Below are positions 8,538 through 15,829 of a stretch of DNA of 64,000 bases, piece by piece. Location: the NCBI GenBank assembly GCA_024276675.1, contig JAJRWT010000098.1, positions 21,757 through 85,756 of the forward strand, read 5' to 3'. A program made the position numbers and the translations under genes. The notes below the pieces were generated by a model. It saw only the letters and a list, made by a program, of their open reading frames with translations, did not search any database and had not been told where the DNA came from. Position 1 is the first letter of the stretch. Each line of letters starts with the position of its first letter. This DNA is from Myxococcota bacterium (lineage in GTDB: Bacteria; Myxococcota_A; UBA796; JAFGLY01).

Positions 8538-8576
8538 CCGAAGCTGGCCTCCGCAGTAGCTTCGGTCACTTTTTTT
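8538..8576 (+). terminator. Intrinsic-terminator-like hairpin with T tract, no upstream gene on this strand
   Basis: CCGAAGCT (8538-8545) pairs perfectly with AGCTTCGG (8558-8565). Four bases later come seven T residues (8570-8576). An alternative pairing exists between ACCGAA at 8521 and TTCGGT at 8561. The T tract gives it plus-strand polarity, but the gene to its left (panB) is on the minus strand. It either ends an unannotated plus-strand RNA in 8408-8537 or acts as a leader attenuator for ssb. The loop of 12 bases is larger than typical. Confidence 0.45.
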
Positions 8577-8651
8577 CTCCGACATTTGCTGGGCCTTCCC
8601 AAGCCGGCGCCTGTGAGCAAGCAGTGCTCATATTCTGCTTGACGTCGGATG

Positions 8652-8668
8652 GCGTCGATATTCGACGC
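8652..8668. promoter_or_regulatory. Perfect 7-3-7 palindrome upstream of ssb, possible operator
   Basis: GCGTCGA-TAT-TCGACGC is a perfect inverted repeat 128 bases before the ssb ATG. It directly follows a TTGACG hexamer (8639-8644) that could be a -35 element, so a bound protein would block a promoter there. TTTT follows the palindrome two bases later, so a short terminator is an alternative reading. It does not match the LexA operators I know well, so the regulator is unknown. Confidence 0.4.
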
Positions 8669-8795
8669 TCTTTTCGACACCGTACCATGGGTAGGACGGC
8701 GAAATGCCGCTTTGTATCGTCCAGGCCTGCCCCGCAGCGCCTGGCGCGTTCCTTGAATGGACTTCTGCCGCATCTCAACACAAAGGAGAAAGAAA

Positions 8796-9290
8796 ATGAG
8801 AAGCGTGAACAAAGTGATCCTTCTTGGGCGCCTGGGTGCAAAACCGGAGCTACGCACCACGTCGGGCGGGAAAAGCTGGTGCAAGGTCAGCCTGGCCACC
8901 AGCCGGCCCCACAAGAAGAACGACGTCTGGATCGAGGAAACCGACTGGCACAACCTGGTCCTGTGGAACAAGGAAGCCGAAAACTTCTGCCACTACATGG
9001 AAAAGGGCTCGCCCTGCTGCGTGGAGGGTCGGCTTTCCTGCTCCAGCTACGACGACAGCAATGGCATCCGGCGCCGCTCCGTGGACGTGATCGTGGAGCG
9101 TGCCATTTTTCTGCCCAACGGAGACAGGACGGGTGCCAGGCCCGCCCATAGGGAACAGCGACCCCCTTCTTCCGCCAACGGGGAGCAAAGGTACCTGGGG
9201 CCCGACTCGCAGGAAGCACGTGCAGCACTGATAAACCCCGGTCAGTACGAAGATGGGAGTGGTACCGTTCCAGGTCACGTCGATCTGTGA
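8796..9290 (+). CDS. ssb: Single-stranded DNA-binding protein, non-canonical C-terminus
   Basis: The OB-fold domain (residues 1-105) binds single-stranded DNA during replication, repair and recombination. It starts MRSVNKVILLGRLGAKPELR and contains TDWHNLVLWNKEAENF and YMEKGSPCCVEGRL, all classic SSB features. The ATG at 8796 has a strong AAGGAG site; an in-frame start 13 codons upstream lacks one. The protein has 164 residues with a disordered tail. The usual acidic tip ending DDDIPF, which recruits partner proteins, is absent; the protein ends GHVDL. It may be a specialised or secondary SSB. The gene is flanked by a palindrome upstream and by three 16-base repeats and a hairpin downstream. 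Confidence 0.93.
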   Translation: MRSVNKVILLGRLGAKPELRTTSGGKSWCKVSLATSRPHKKNDVWIEETDWHNLVLWNKEAENFCHYMEKGSPCCVEGRLSCSSYDDSNGIRRRSVDVIVERAIFLPNGDRTGARPAHREQRPPSSANGEQRYLGPDSQEARAALINPGQYEDGSGTVPGHVDL

Positions 9291-9303
9291 AGCGCTCCCT
9301 GCG

Positions 9304-9351
9304 ATGAACGCGTTTCAAAATGAACGTCGTTCACAATGAACGCTGTTCACG
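9304..9351. repeat. Three tandem 16-base palindromic repeats after ssb
   Basis: Three head-to-tail units, ATGAACGCGTTTCAAA, ATGAACGTCGTTCACA and ATGAACGCTGTTCACG, follow each other with an exact 16-base period 13 bases after the ssb stop. Units two and three contain TGAAC-N3-GTTCA inverted repeats; unit one is degenerate. They look like a cluster of protein-binding sites or iterons. The three-base spacer differs from the GAAC-N4-GTTC form of the Bacillus-type LexA box. Confidence 0.7.
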
Positions 9352-9368
9352 GTGATGCGAGAAACGAT

Positions 9369-9390
9369 GCGCACCAGGGTCCTGGTGCGC
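9369..9390 (+). terminator. GC-rich hairpin downstream of ssb, likely terminator
   Basis: GCGCACCAGG (9369-9378) and CCTGGTGCGC (9381-9390) form a 10-base perfect inverted repeat with a two-base centre. Partly complementary flanks GCGAGAAAC and GTTTCGTCGC extend it. No T tract follows, so it could stop transcription only weakly, or serve convergently for ssb and the minus-strand gene that ends at 9454. Confidence 0.45.
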
Positions 9391-9453
9391 TGTTTCGTCG
9401 CGTAAAGGCTTCCAACAGCCACCTTCGGCCCGGGAGCACGGAAACTCGCTGCT

Positions 9454-9945
9454 TCAAGCTGCCCTTGGTGCCTTTTCGTGACGACGCCGGCGCCAGACCA
9501 TCCATGTGAGCAAGACCAGGGGAGGAGCCAGCCAGACAGTTGACTCCGTTCCCAGCAAACCCAACTCCATGGGCTTGTCGTAGAATGGAAAGAAGACGAA
9601 ATACCCCAGGCCCTGGTGGGATTGCAGGAGGTCCAGGACCAGGTGCAGTAAGGCTCCCGCCAACAAGTTCAGAAAAGCGCGTTTGCGGCGGGATTCGGCA
9701 TACAAGAACGAGAACGCCATGCTCCAGAGGACCATGCCTGTGGGCAGGTGGGTGGGAGCCCAGATGTAGATCAACATCTCGGGGACGGGAAACAGGTGGG
9801 TGTCCACCAGCAACAAAAGCTCCACCGGAGCCCTGGAGAGCAGATCCGGCAGCACCGAACCCGCCACGAAAGCCGCAACCAGGTCGCCCCTGGTGGCGGC
9901 CTTTACCAGAAATCCCGTGCAGGCGTGGGTCACCAGGTCAGGCAC
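9454..9945 (-). CDS. Integral membrane protein, YdjM/DUF457-like metal-dependent hydrolase family
   Basis: A 163-residue protein with about four hydrophobic helices. The N-terminal pattern PDLVTHACTGFL, the AGSVLPDLL segment and a later histidine-rich LLHLVLDLLQSHQG resemble membrane-bound proteins annotated as metal-dependent hydrolases of the LexA-regulated YdjM/DUF457 group. The function of that family is not well established. I chose the GTG at 9945, which overlaps the stop of the upstream gene by 8 bases and has GGAAGGA about 8 bases before it. Translational coupling with that gene is likely. The family call is moderate. Confidence 0.7.
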   Translation of the reverse strand: MPDLVTHACTGFLVKAATRGDLVAAFVAGSVLPDLLSRAPVELLLLVDTHLFPVPEMLIYIWAPTHLPTGMVLWSMAFSFLYAESRRKRAFLNLLAGALLHLVLDLLQSHQGLGYFVFFPFYDKPMELGLLGTESTVWLAPPLVLLTWMVWRRRRHEKAPRAA

Positions 9946-10384
9946 CGGTTCCGTCCTTCCAGAACGAGGGCCTTCTTTTCGACATCCACGGGTAGACGGC
10001 AAGAAACACCATGGTCACGGCACCCAGGCCGATCTTGAGCGGCCTGAGGGGATGTGCACGACGGGTATCCTCCACGATCACTCCCTGGAGCGCATCGAAA
10101 TGGCCCGTGACCGAGAGAACATCGCCCACCTCCAGGCCACTGGTCCCACCCTGTATGGGAGCCAGTCGGTGTACCTTGTACAGGACGTAACCATGGCTCC
10201 CGATTGCGCGGACGGTCCACAGAGAAAGGTTGACCTGGAAGCCGTCGTAGGCGAGGGGATCCTCCACGCAGCGGTTGAAGGCTACCGCCACCTGGCTGGC
10301 AGTGGCGCCGTAGTGCAGACCCAGCCCCAGGAGAGCCAGGACCAGCAAGAGCAACTTGATTCTCTTCCGTCTATCCGAAAGCAT
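9938..10384 (-). CDS. Small membrane protein with OB-like periplasmic segment
   Basis: This 148-residue protein of unknown function has two predicted membrane helices: one near the N terminus (IKLLLLVLALLGLGLHYG) and one near the C terminus (GLGAVTMVFLAVYPW). A beta-rich stretch lies between them (VGDVLSVTGHFD, GVIVEDT) that would sit outside the cytoplasm and recalls small OB-type folds. The ATG at 10384 is supported by GGAG 8 bases upstream; another ATG 14 codons earlier has no proper site. It is divergent from the dihydrouridine synthase gene 64 bases away and coupled to the downstream membrane protein. Confidence 0.65.
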   Translation of the reverse strand: MLSDRRKRIKLLLLVLALLGLGLHYGATASQVAVAFNRCVEDPLAYDGFQVNLSLWTVRAIGSHGYVLYKVHRLAPIQGGTSGLEVGDVLSVTGHFDALQGVIVEDTRRAHPLRPLKIGLGAVTMVFLAVYPWMSKRRPSFWKDGTGA

Positions 10385-10448
10385 GTGCTTCTCCGCCGGG
10401 GGCGATGTGCTCCCCCCCGATAACATTCCCGGGTGTTAGTACCTCGGC

Positions 10449-11531
10449 ATGGAAAAAACAGTGACAGCCACACCCCAGTTGAAGATAGCCACGCTTCTCG
10501 TGGACCCGCCCATCATCCTGGCACCCATGGAAGGTCTCACCGACCTTCACTTCAGGCGTCTGCTGCGAAGAATCGGGGGAACAGGCCTCACAACGACCGA
10601 GTTCGTGTCCAGTGAGGGCCTGGTGCGCAACATTCCAAGAGTGCTCGAAATGGCCGAGTTCGACCAGGACGAAGTACCTGTGGCCGTGCAGATATACGGG
10701 CGCAACCCCTCCGTCATGGCAGAGGCCGCCAGGATGGTTGAAGGCATGGGCGCCCACGTCGTGGATATCAACATGGGCTGTCCTTCACGAAAAGTCTGCG
10801 CCCATTCCGGTGGCGCCGCGCTCATGGCGGAGCCAGCCCTCGCGGGCCGGATCGTGGGCGAGGTACGTTCCGCCACATCCATTCCGCTCACGGTCAAGAT
10901 GCGAGCAGGACAGGACCGTGACCATGTGAACGCGCCGGAGCTAGCCTGGATCTGCCAGGAGCAGGGTGTGGATGCGGTGACCGTCCATTGGCGTACCCGC
11001 CAGGAAGCATTCAAGGGCGGCTGGAACGTGGATGTCATCGCCCAAGTCCGCGAACGTCTCTCCATACCCGTGGTCGCCAATGGCGACATCACCGACACAA
11101 CATCGGCAGGGCGGATGCTTCGGGAAACCGCCTGCCACGGCCTGATGGTGGGGCGAGGAGCGCTGCGTGATCCCTGGCTGCCCCTGCTGCTGGCTAGATG
11201 GATGCGCGGTGAACCGGCTCCAAGGGTCACGATGGCCCGGCGGCGGGCTTTTCTCCAGGACTACATCGACGGCGTAAGGAATCGTTTCCGCACTGAAAGA
11301 GCTGCCCTGGGGAGGACCAAGAAGCTATGCACCTACTTCACCAGAGCTCTACCTCGTGGGGCATGCCTCCGACGGAACCTTCTACGCTCACAGTCCTTCT
11401 CCGAGTTTTTCGGGCACCTGGACGCCTACTTCTCGGCTTTCGAAACCGACGCCGGCGAAACCTGTCGACAGGACCGGGTCCCAGGGCCCGTCACTTCCTT
11501 TCCCAACCTTCAACAAGGAACCTCCAGTTGA
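10449..11531 (+). CDS. dus: tRNA-dihydrouridine synthase (Dus family, DusB-like)
   Basis: This FMN enzyme reduces uridine to dihydrouridine in tRNA D-loops using NADPH. The N-terminal barrel motif LAPMEGLTDLHFR, the active-site DINMGCPSRKVC with catalytic Cys111, LTVKMRAGQD, VTVHWRTRQ and GLMVGRGALRDPW are all present. Length is 360 residues; the C-terminal third should hold the helical tRNA-binding domain. The subfamily is not certain from sequence alone, although NMGCP with KV is DusB-like. The last base of its stop codon is the first base of the next gene's ATG (TGATG), so the two are coupled. Confidence 0.93.
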   Translation: MEKTVTATPQLKIATLLVDPPIILAPMEGLTDLHFRRLLRRIGGTGLTTTEFVSSEGLVRNIPRVLEMAEFDQDEVPVAVQIYGRNPSVMAEAARMVEGMGAHVVDINMGCPSRKVCAHSGGAALMAEPALAGRIVGEVRSATSIPLTVKMRAGQDRDHVNAPELAWICQEQGVDAVTVHWRTRQEAFKGGWNVDVIAQVRERLSIPVVANGDITDTTSAGRMLRETACHGLMVGRGALRDPWLPLLLARWMRGEPAPRVTMARRRAFLQDYIDGVRNRFRTERAALGRTKKLCTYFTRALPRGACLRRNLLRSQSFSEFFGHLDAYFSAFETDAGETCRQDRVPGPVTSFPNLQQGTSS

Positions 11532-12670
11532 TGGATGCCAGCTTCGGGTCGGCCTTCCGCCCTTTCAAGAGATCGATTGTCGTTTCGATTTTTACGCTGC
11601 TTGCTTGCCTCCTCTTCCCTGCCGGACAGGCCTGGTCCACGGCGGCGACGCCGGTCCCCGATGATCTCGACCGGGCGTCTGCCCGGGCAATCGCCCGGAT
11701 GCCCAGCGACACCCCCCCGGACAGGCTGGTGCAACTCATGGAAGCGTTGGACCTTGAAAAGGGAGCGCTGTTCCTGCTGGCGGGAACCGACCCCATGTTG
11801 GTGGAACAGGTTCTCGATCCCAACAGCCACATGGTGGCCCTCTACGTCTCTGGGCTTCCCGCCACGGAGCTGGCTGAACTGCGCATGGGTCGGAGCGTAG
11901 TGCGCCCCATCCAGATCTGGAGCAGATCAGAACGTGATCAGTTGGTGGAGATGGCCCGCACCCTGGGTCTACCCGGCTGCAAAAAACTTCGTTCGATTCG
12001 CATAGCGCGTGTTCCAGGGCGCTCCATGAGGATCGAGATCATTGGGCGGAAGGGTTCGGTCGAGATGGAGTTGGCCGCGGCGCCGACTCCGGAACAAGAG
12101 GAACGGGCCAGGATGAAGCTCACTGCGTTCTTCGGTGCCATGCCCCCGCGGGTGACCAGCGGGCCCGGCTCGCGACTACCCCTTGCCGACAACTCCTTCG
12201 AAGACCGACAGGGCCTGGGAACCGCGTGGAAACTGGAAAAATCCGTCGAGCTGGGCTCGGAGATCCCTCGTTCCGAGGTGGGTCTCGAGTGGCAGGATGT
12301 GCTGGACGGCAGCCGCTGCTTGCGCTTCCACGCCGACTCCGACACCAGGAGCTGGTACCAGGTGTTCCAGCGCCTGCCGGTGACAGGCGATACCCCGCTG
12401 GTGCTTAGCGCTCATTTCAAGGCCCACCACGTAACGCTGGAACGTGATCAGAAAAGGCGCTTCTACATGGCCATGGACTTCGAAGACCACTCCGGAAGGC
12501 TCCTGGGGGAACCCCATATAGTCAACATCACCGAAAACGACTTCGGCTGGCGGCAGGTCACTCTGCATGCCCGCGCCCCCGCAGATGCCTCGTACGTCAA
12601 GGTCTACCTGGTATTTACCATGTCTGGCACGGTCTGGGTGGACGGAATGACCCTGGAAGAGGGATACTGA
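11531..12670 (+). CDS. Exported protein with jelly-roll-like C-terminal domain
   Basis: The 379-residue protein starts at the ATG overlapping the dus stop. A signal peptide covers about residues 11-36 (SIVVSIFTLLACLLF, ending GQAWS). Residues about 40-220 are mixed alpha/beta with no recognised motif. Residues about 225-379 contain NSFEDRQGLGTAWKLE and repeated beta patterns ending FTMSGTVWVDGMTLEEGY. This closely resembles carbohydrate-binding-module-like jelly rolls, in which a Trp-Val-Asp strand closes the fold. A secreted sugar-binding or sensor role is possible but unproven. A longer upstream frame exists but lacks the signal peptide at its start. Confidence 0.75.
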   Translation: MDASFGSAFRPFKRSIVVSIFTLLACLLFPAGQAWSTAATPVPDDLDRASARAIARMPSDTPPDRLVQLMEALDLEKGALFLLAGTDPMLVEQVLDPNSHMVALYVSGLPATELAELRMGRSVVRPIQIWSRSERDQLVEMARTLGLPGCKKLRSIRIARVPGRSMRIEIIGRKGSVEMELAAAPTPEQEERARMKLTAFFGAMPPRVTSGPGSRLPLADNSFEDRQGLGTAWKLEKSVELGSEIPRSEVGLEWQDVLDGSRCLRFHADSDTRSWYQVFQRLPVTGDTPLVLSAHFKAHHVTLERDQKRRFYMAMDFEDHSGRLLGEPHIVNITENDFGWRQVTLHARAPADASYVKVYLVFTMSGTVWVDGMTLEEGY

Positions 12671-12766
12671 AACACAGCCGGCTCGCTTTCGGTTTTCGTT
12701 TTCGTTTCAATTCCGCGCTTGTCGTGGGTCAAACGAGTGGCCGAAGAATCCACCGGTGGAGGCGTC

Positions 12767-13339
12767 GTGCCAATCTCTGATGCAGATCTGCAGCAACTCT
12801 ATGACCGATATGCCCACGTGGTCTACCGGAGGGCACTGGGCATCCTGGGCAACGAAGAAGAAGCCGCCGACGCCGTGCAGGAAACATTCGCCCGCGTGAT
12901 CGTACACTACGATGGTTTCAGGAAGGAATCCTCTCCTCTCACCTGGATGTACCGCATCAGCACGAACTACTGCCTCAACCGTATGAGAAACAGGTCCACC
13001 AGGGCCCACAAGAGACTCCGCCACAAGGAGGCAATCGTGGGAGACGGCTTTTCCAGGGGGGGCGCCGAACACTGGGAAGCCGAGGAGACCATCCGGCGGC
13101 TCCTGGAAGACACCGACGAAGAAACCCGACGAATGGTGATCCACCTGTTCTTCGACGAGATGACCAGGCAAGAAACCGCCAGGATGCTGGGTATCAGCGT
13201 ACCCACTCTGAGAAAACGCCTGAGGATCTTTCTCTCCTCCGCACGAAAGTCCATGCTGGCCAGCTCTGCTGCCGGCACCCGCACACTGCTAGCTGTGATG
13301 ATTGCCTGTTATTTCATGGGAATACGATGGATATTCTAA
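12767..13339 (+). CDS. ECF sigma factor with C-terminal hydrophobic segment
   Basis: The 190-residue protein has a sigma-70 region 2 (about residues 5-75: LYDRYAHVVYRRALGILGN, DAVQETFARV, TWMYRISTNYCLNRMR) and region 4 (about 115-165: LFFDEMTRQETARMLGIS and TLRKRLRIF). It would direct RNA polymerase to a dedicated promoter. The GTG start at 12767 follows GGAGG by 4 bases; an upstream TTG frame is possible. After region 4 come 18 mostly hydrophobic residues (TLLAVMIACYFMGIRWIF) at the very C terminus, which is unusual and could anchor it in the membrane. Its 3' end overlaps the next gene by 13 bases. With that gene and the caspase gene it forms an operon. Confidence 0.9.
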   Translation: MPISDADLQQLYDRYAHVVYRRALGILGNEEEAADAVQETFARVIVHYDGFRKESSPLTWMYRISTNYCLNRMRNRSTRAHKRLRHKEAIVGDGFSRGGAEHWEAEETIRRLLEDTDEETRRMVIHLFFDEMTRQETARMLGISVPTLRKRLRIFLSSARKSMLASSAAGTRTLLAVMIACYFMGIRWIF

Positions 13340-14223
13340 CACATCACATCAACAAGGGTGACAGGCCCTCCAGGCTGGAACTGGCCCGTCTGCAAACGGG
13401 CGAGGTCCACGGAGCAGCCGCGGAAAGCCTCAAGAAGCGTATCGTCCACCAGCCGCGGGCCACGGCCTGGCTGCAGGAGTTGGAGGACGCAGCCCCAAGG
13501 GTCCAGCCCTTCGACGCCGGGCGCATTCGTTCCAGGGCCCGGCACATACTTCGACAGGAAAGATCGGCGGGGCTCGATGCCGTACAAGAATCCACACGGG
13601 ATGCCGCCACCGGGCAGGCCGTCAGGCCCCTCCCAAGGCTTCTTTCCCGCATCTGGCACGGGATGACCCGGGGCGCGCACTGGAGGCGGAAGCTCCTGTT
13701 GCCGGGTCTGACCGCCATGGCGGCCGCTGCTGCTCTGTTGGTGGTGGTGGTTCCGCAGCACGGCAACCGGAGCAAGGGGGGCGCCGACATCGACTTCTAC
13801 GTGTTGCGCGGTGGTGAAGTGCATCCCGGAAACGAAGACGAGCTGCACATGGAGGGAGATCGGATCCAGTTCACCTACCGTTCGTCGGAAGCATCCGACC
13901 TCGTCCTGCTGTCGGTAGACGGCTACGGTCAGATCAATGTCTTCTACCCCGAAAGCGGTGATCAGCCTGAAGAGATCATACCTGGGCAGAGGCGGGTCCT
14001 GCCAGGCAGCATCGAACTGGATGATGCTCCTGATTTTGAGCTGTTCATTGCGTTTTTCGGTACTGCCACGGTCTCCGGTGCCGTTGCCGAGACAGGTGAG
14101 GTCCTTGGGCGGGAGGGTTTGGACGGCTTGCTGGCTGCTTTTGCCGACGATCCCGACGTAGACACTATCTACATCAAGAAAAGCGGCAGCTCCCGGCGGT
14201 CATGGGGGGGAGTTGAACGGTGA
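13327..14223 (+). CDS. Single-pass membrane protein, probable anti-sigma-like partner
   Basis: The 298-residue protein has a cytoplasmic-type N-terminal part of about 120 residues. A membrane helix follows near 127-143 (LTAMAAAAALLVVVVP), then a beta-rich extracytoplasmic domain containing DFYVLRGGEVHPGNEDELHM and LVLLSVDGYGQINVFYP. That outer domain resembles DUF4384-like modules often found beside caspase-like genes. The topology and position right after an ECF sigma gene suggest an anti-sigma factor. No zinc-binding HxxxCxxC motif is visible, so it is not a classical ZAS protein. It overlaps the sigma gene by 13 bases and the caspase gene by 4 (GTGA). Confidence 0.75.
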   Translation: MDILTHHINKGDRPSRLELARLQTGEVHGAAAESLKKRIVHQPRATAWLQELEDAAPRVQPFDAGRIRSRARHILRQERSAGLDAVQESTRDAATGQAVRPLPRLLSRIWHGMTRGAHWRRKLLLPGLTAMAAAAALLVVVVPQHGNRSKGGADIDFYVLRGGEVHPGNEDELHMEGDRIQFTYRSSEASDLVLLSVDGYGQINVFYPESGDQPEEIIPGQRRVLPGSIELDDAPDFELFIAFFGTATVSGAVAETGEVLGREGLDGLLAAFADDPDVDTIYIKKSGSSRRSWGGVER

Positions 14224-15827
14224 ACATCCTACCGCGGCTCCTGGTGGTTCTATGTGCGTGTCAGGTACTGTCTTTCTCTGATGCCGACGCCGCGGTGCGT
14301 CGATTCGCGGTCGCCGTGGGAAACAACGAGGGTACCAGCAGCCTGCACGCGCTTTTCTTCGCCGAGGATGATGCCACGAAGATGAAGGAAGTACTGGTCT
14401 CCAGCGGGGGATACCAGCCCGATGATGTGATCCTTCTCCTGGGAAGGAAGCGCAACGACCTCTTTCGTGCCATGGTCGGCGTGAGGGGAGAGATCGCCCT
14501 GGCCAGGGAAAGGGGAGAAGAAACCCTGTTCATCTTCTACTACTCGGGACACGCCAACGAAAAACGTCTACAGCTCGGCCGAACCTGGGTGACCTACGAT
14601 GAGCTGGACGAGTTGTTGGAACGTACCGGTGCGAACGTGAGGCTCGCCTTCCTGGATGCCTGCCAATCCGGAGCCATGACACGCAGCAAAGGCGGAACAC
14701 ACGCACCAAGCTTTGTTTTCGACATCACCGAGCGCCTGGGAGCCTCGGGGCAGGTGGTGATCACCTCTTCCACCAGAGACGAGGCCAGCCAGGAAAGCGA
14801 CGAAATCGGTGGCAGCTATTTCACCCACTTCCTCACCAGCGCCCTGGTGGGGGCTTCGGATGATGACGGTGACGAACTGGTGACCCTGGCGGAGGTCTAT
14901 CGCTACGTGTACCACGAAACGGTTTTTCGTACTTCCTCCACGCGAAGCGGAACCCAGCATCCCACCTACGAGTGGGATCTGGCGGGAAAGGGGGATGTCG
15001 TCCTGGCGGATCTCTCAGCATCTCGTTCCACGCTCTCCTTCCCTGATGGCACCTTCGGAACCTACGCCATCTTCAACCAGAACCAGCGCATGTTCGTGGC
15101 CGAAATAGAACTGGACGGCCAGGGCAGGAACCTGGCCCTTAGGCCAGGCAGCTACCTTGTTCAGCGGCGCTTCCCATCCCACCTGGAGGTTGCCAGGCTG
15201 GACCTCTGCGATGGGGCCACGGTCGTCGTGCGAGAAAGCGATTTCGAAGCGGTGGAGTACGAAGACGACCTGGCAAAGGGCATCATCGACAAGAGAATAA
15301 GGCAGGCCATTATGCCCAGGCTTTCGTTGCATCTCCTGGCGGGACTGCGCAGATTCAGCGACGAGACCATAGACCGCGAGTACCTGCCGGCTACGCCATT
15401 TGCCGGTGCGCGGGCTCGGTTCACCTGGCGCGATGGGCGATGGGCCTCGGTGGACATGGGATCGGGGATGTATGCCACCACCCTCCAGATCGATGGTCTG
15501 GACTACAACGTCCCAGTCACGGTTTCCTCCACCACCTTCGGATTATCGGCGGGCTACGCCACGCCACGATTGCAACTGGACCTGGTGGGAGGGGCGGGCA
15601 TCAGGGTGGCGGGAGCATACTTCCGAAGGGACTTCAACCACCAGGATCTGGCAGGTCAGGATGTCTTCTCCATCAGCCCCGGCCTCCTGGCATGGGTGGG
15701 TTGGCATCCTGGCCGAATCGAAACAGAGGTGGAGCTTCGACTCCAGTACCTGCCCTACCTCCTGGACGAACGAGAAACCGGCCTCGCATTCAGTGAAGCC
15801 AGCCTGTCCTTCGGCTACAGGTTTTGA
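14220..15827 (+). CDS. Exported caspase-like (C14) protease fused to probable outer-membrane beta-barrel
   Basis: The 535-residue protein has a signal peptide (residues 1-25). A caspase-fold peptidase domain covers about 27-260: RFAVAVGNNEG opens the fold, FIFYYSGHAN gives catalytic His111, and RLAFLDACQSG gives catalytic Cys148. Residues about 260-360 form a beta-rich linker. From about 365 to the end, alternating hydrophobic strands rich in aromatic residues finish in SLSFGYRF, with the terminal Phe typical of Bam-dependent outer-membrane barrels. The protease would therefore be exported and displayed at the outer membrane, on which side is unclear. The start is a GTG overlapping the previous stop (GTGA). 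The domain order is unlike the cytosolic bacterial metacaspases usually described. Confidence 0.87.
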   Translation: MNILPRLLVVLCACQVLSFSDADAAVRRFAVAVGNNEGTSSLHALFFAEDDATKMKEVLVSSGGYQPDDVILLLGRKRNDLFRAMVGVRGEIALARERGEETLFIFYYSGHANEKRLQLGRTWVTYDELDELLERTGANVRLAFLDACQSGAMTRSKGGTHAPSFVFDITERLGASGQVVITSSTRDEASQESDEIGGSYFTHFLTSALVGASDDDGDELVTLAEVYRYVYHETVFRTSSTRSGTQHPTYEWDLAGKGDVVLADLSASRSTLSFPDGTFGTYAIFNQNQRMFVAEIELDGQGRNLALRPGSYLVQRRFPSHLEVARLDLCDGATVVVRESDFEAVEYEDDLAKGIIDKRIRQAIMPRLSLHLLAGLRRFSDETIDREYLPATPFAGARARFTWRDGRWASVDMGSGMYATTLQIDGLDYNVPVTVSSTTFGLSAGYATPRLQLDLVGGAGIRVAGAYFRRDFNHQDLAGQDVFSISPGLLAWVGWHPGRIETEVELRLQYLPYLLDERETGLAFSEASLSFGYRF

Positions 15828-15829
15828 AG

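Noticed and set aside
9304..9351. TGAAC-N3-GTTCA repeats considered as LexA boxes
   Set aside because: The spacer is three bases, not the four of the GAAC-N4-GTTC type, and they lie downstream rather than upstream of ssb.
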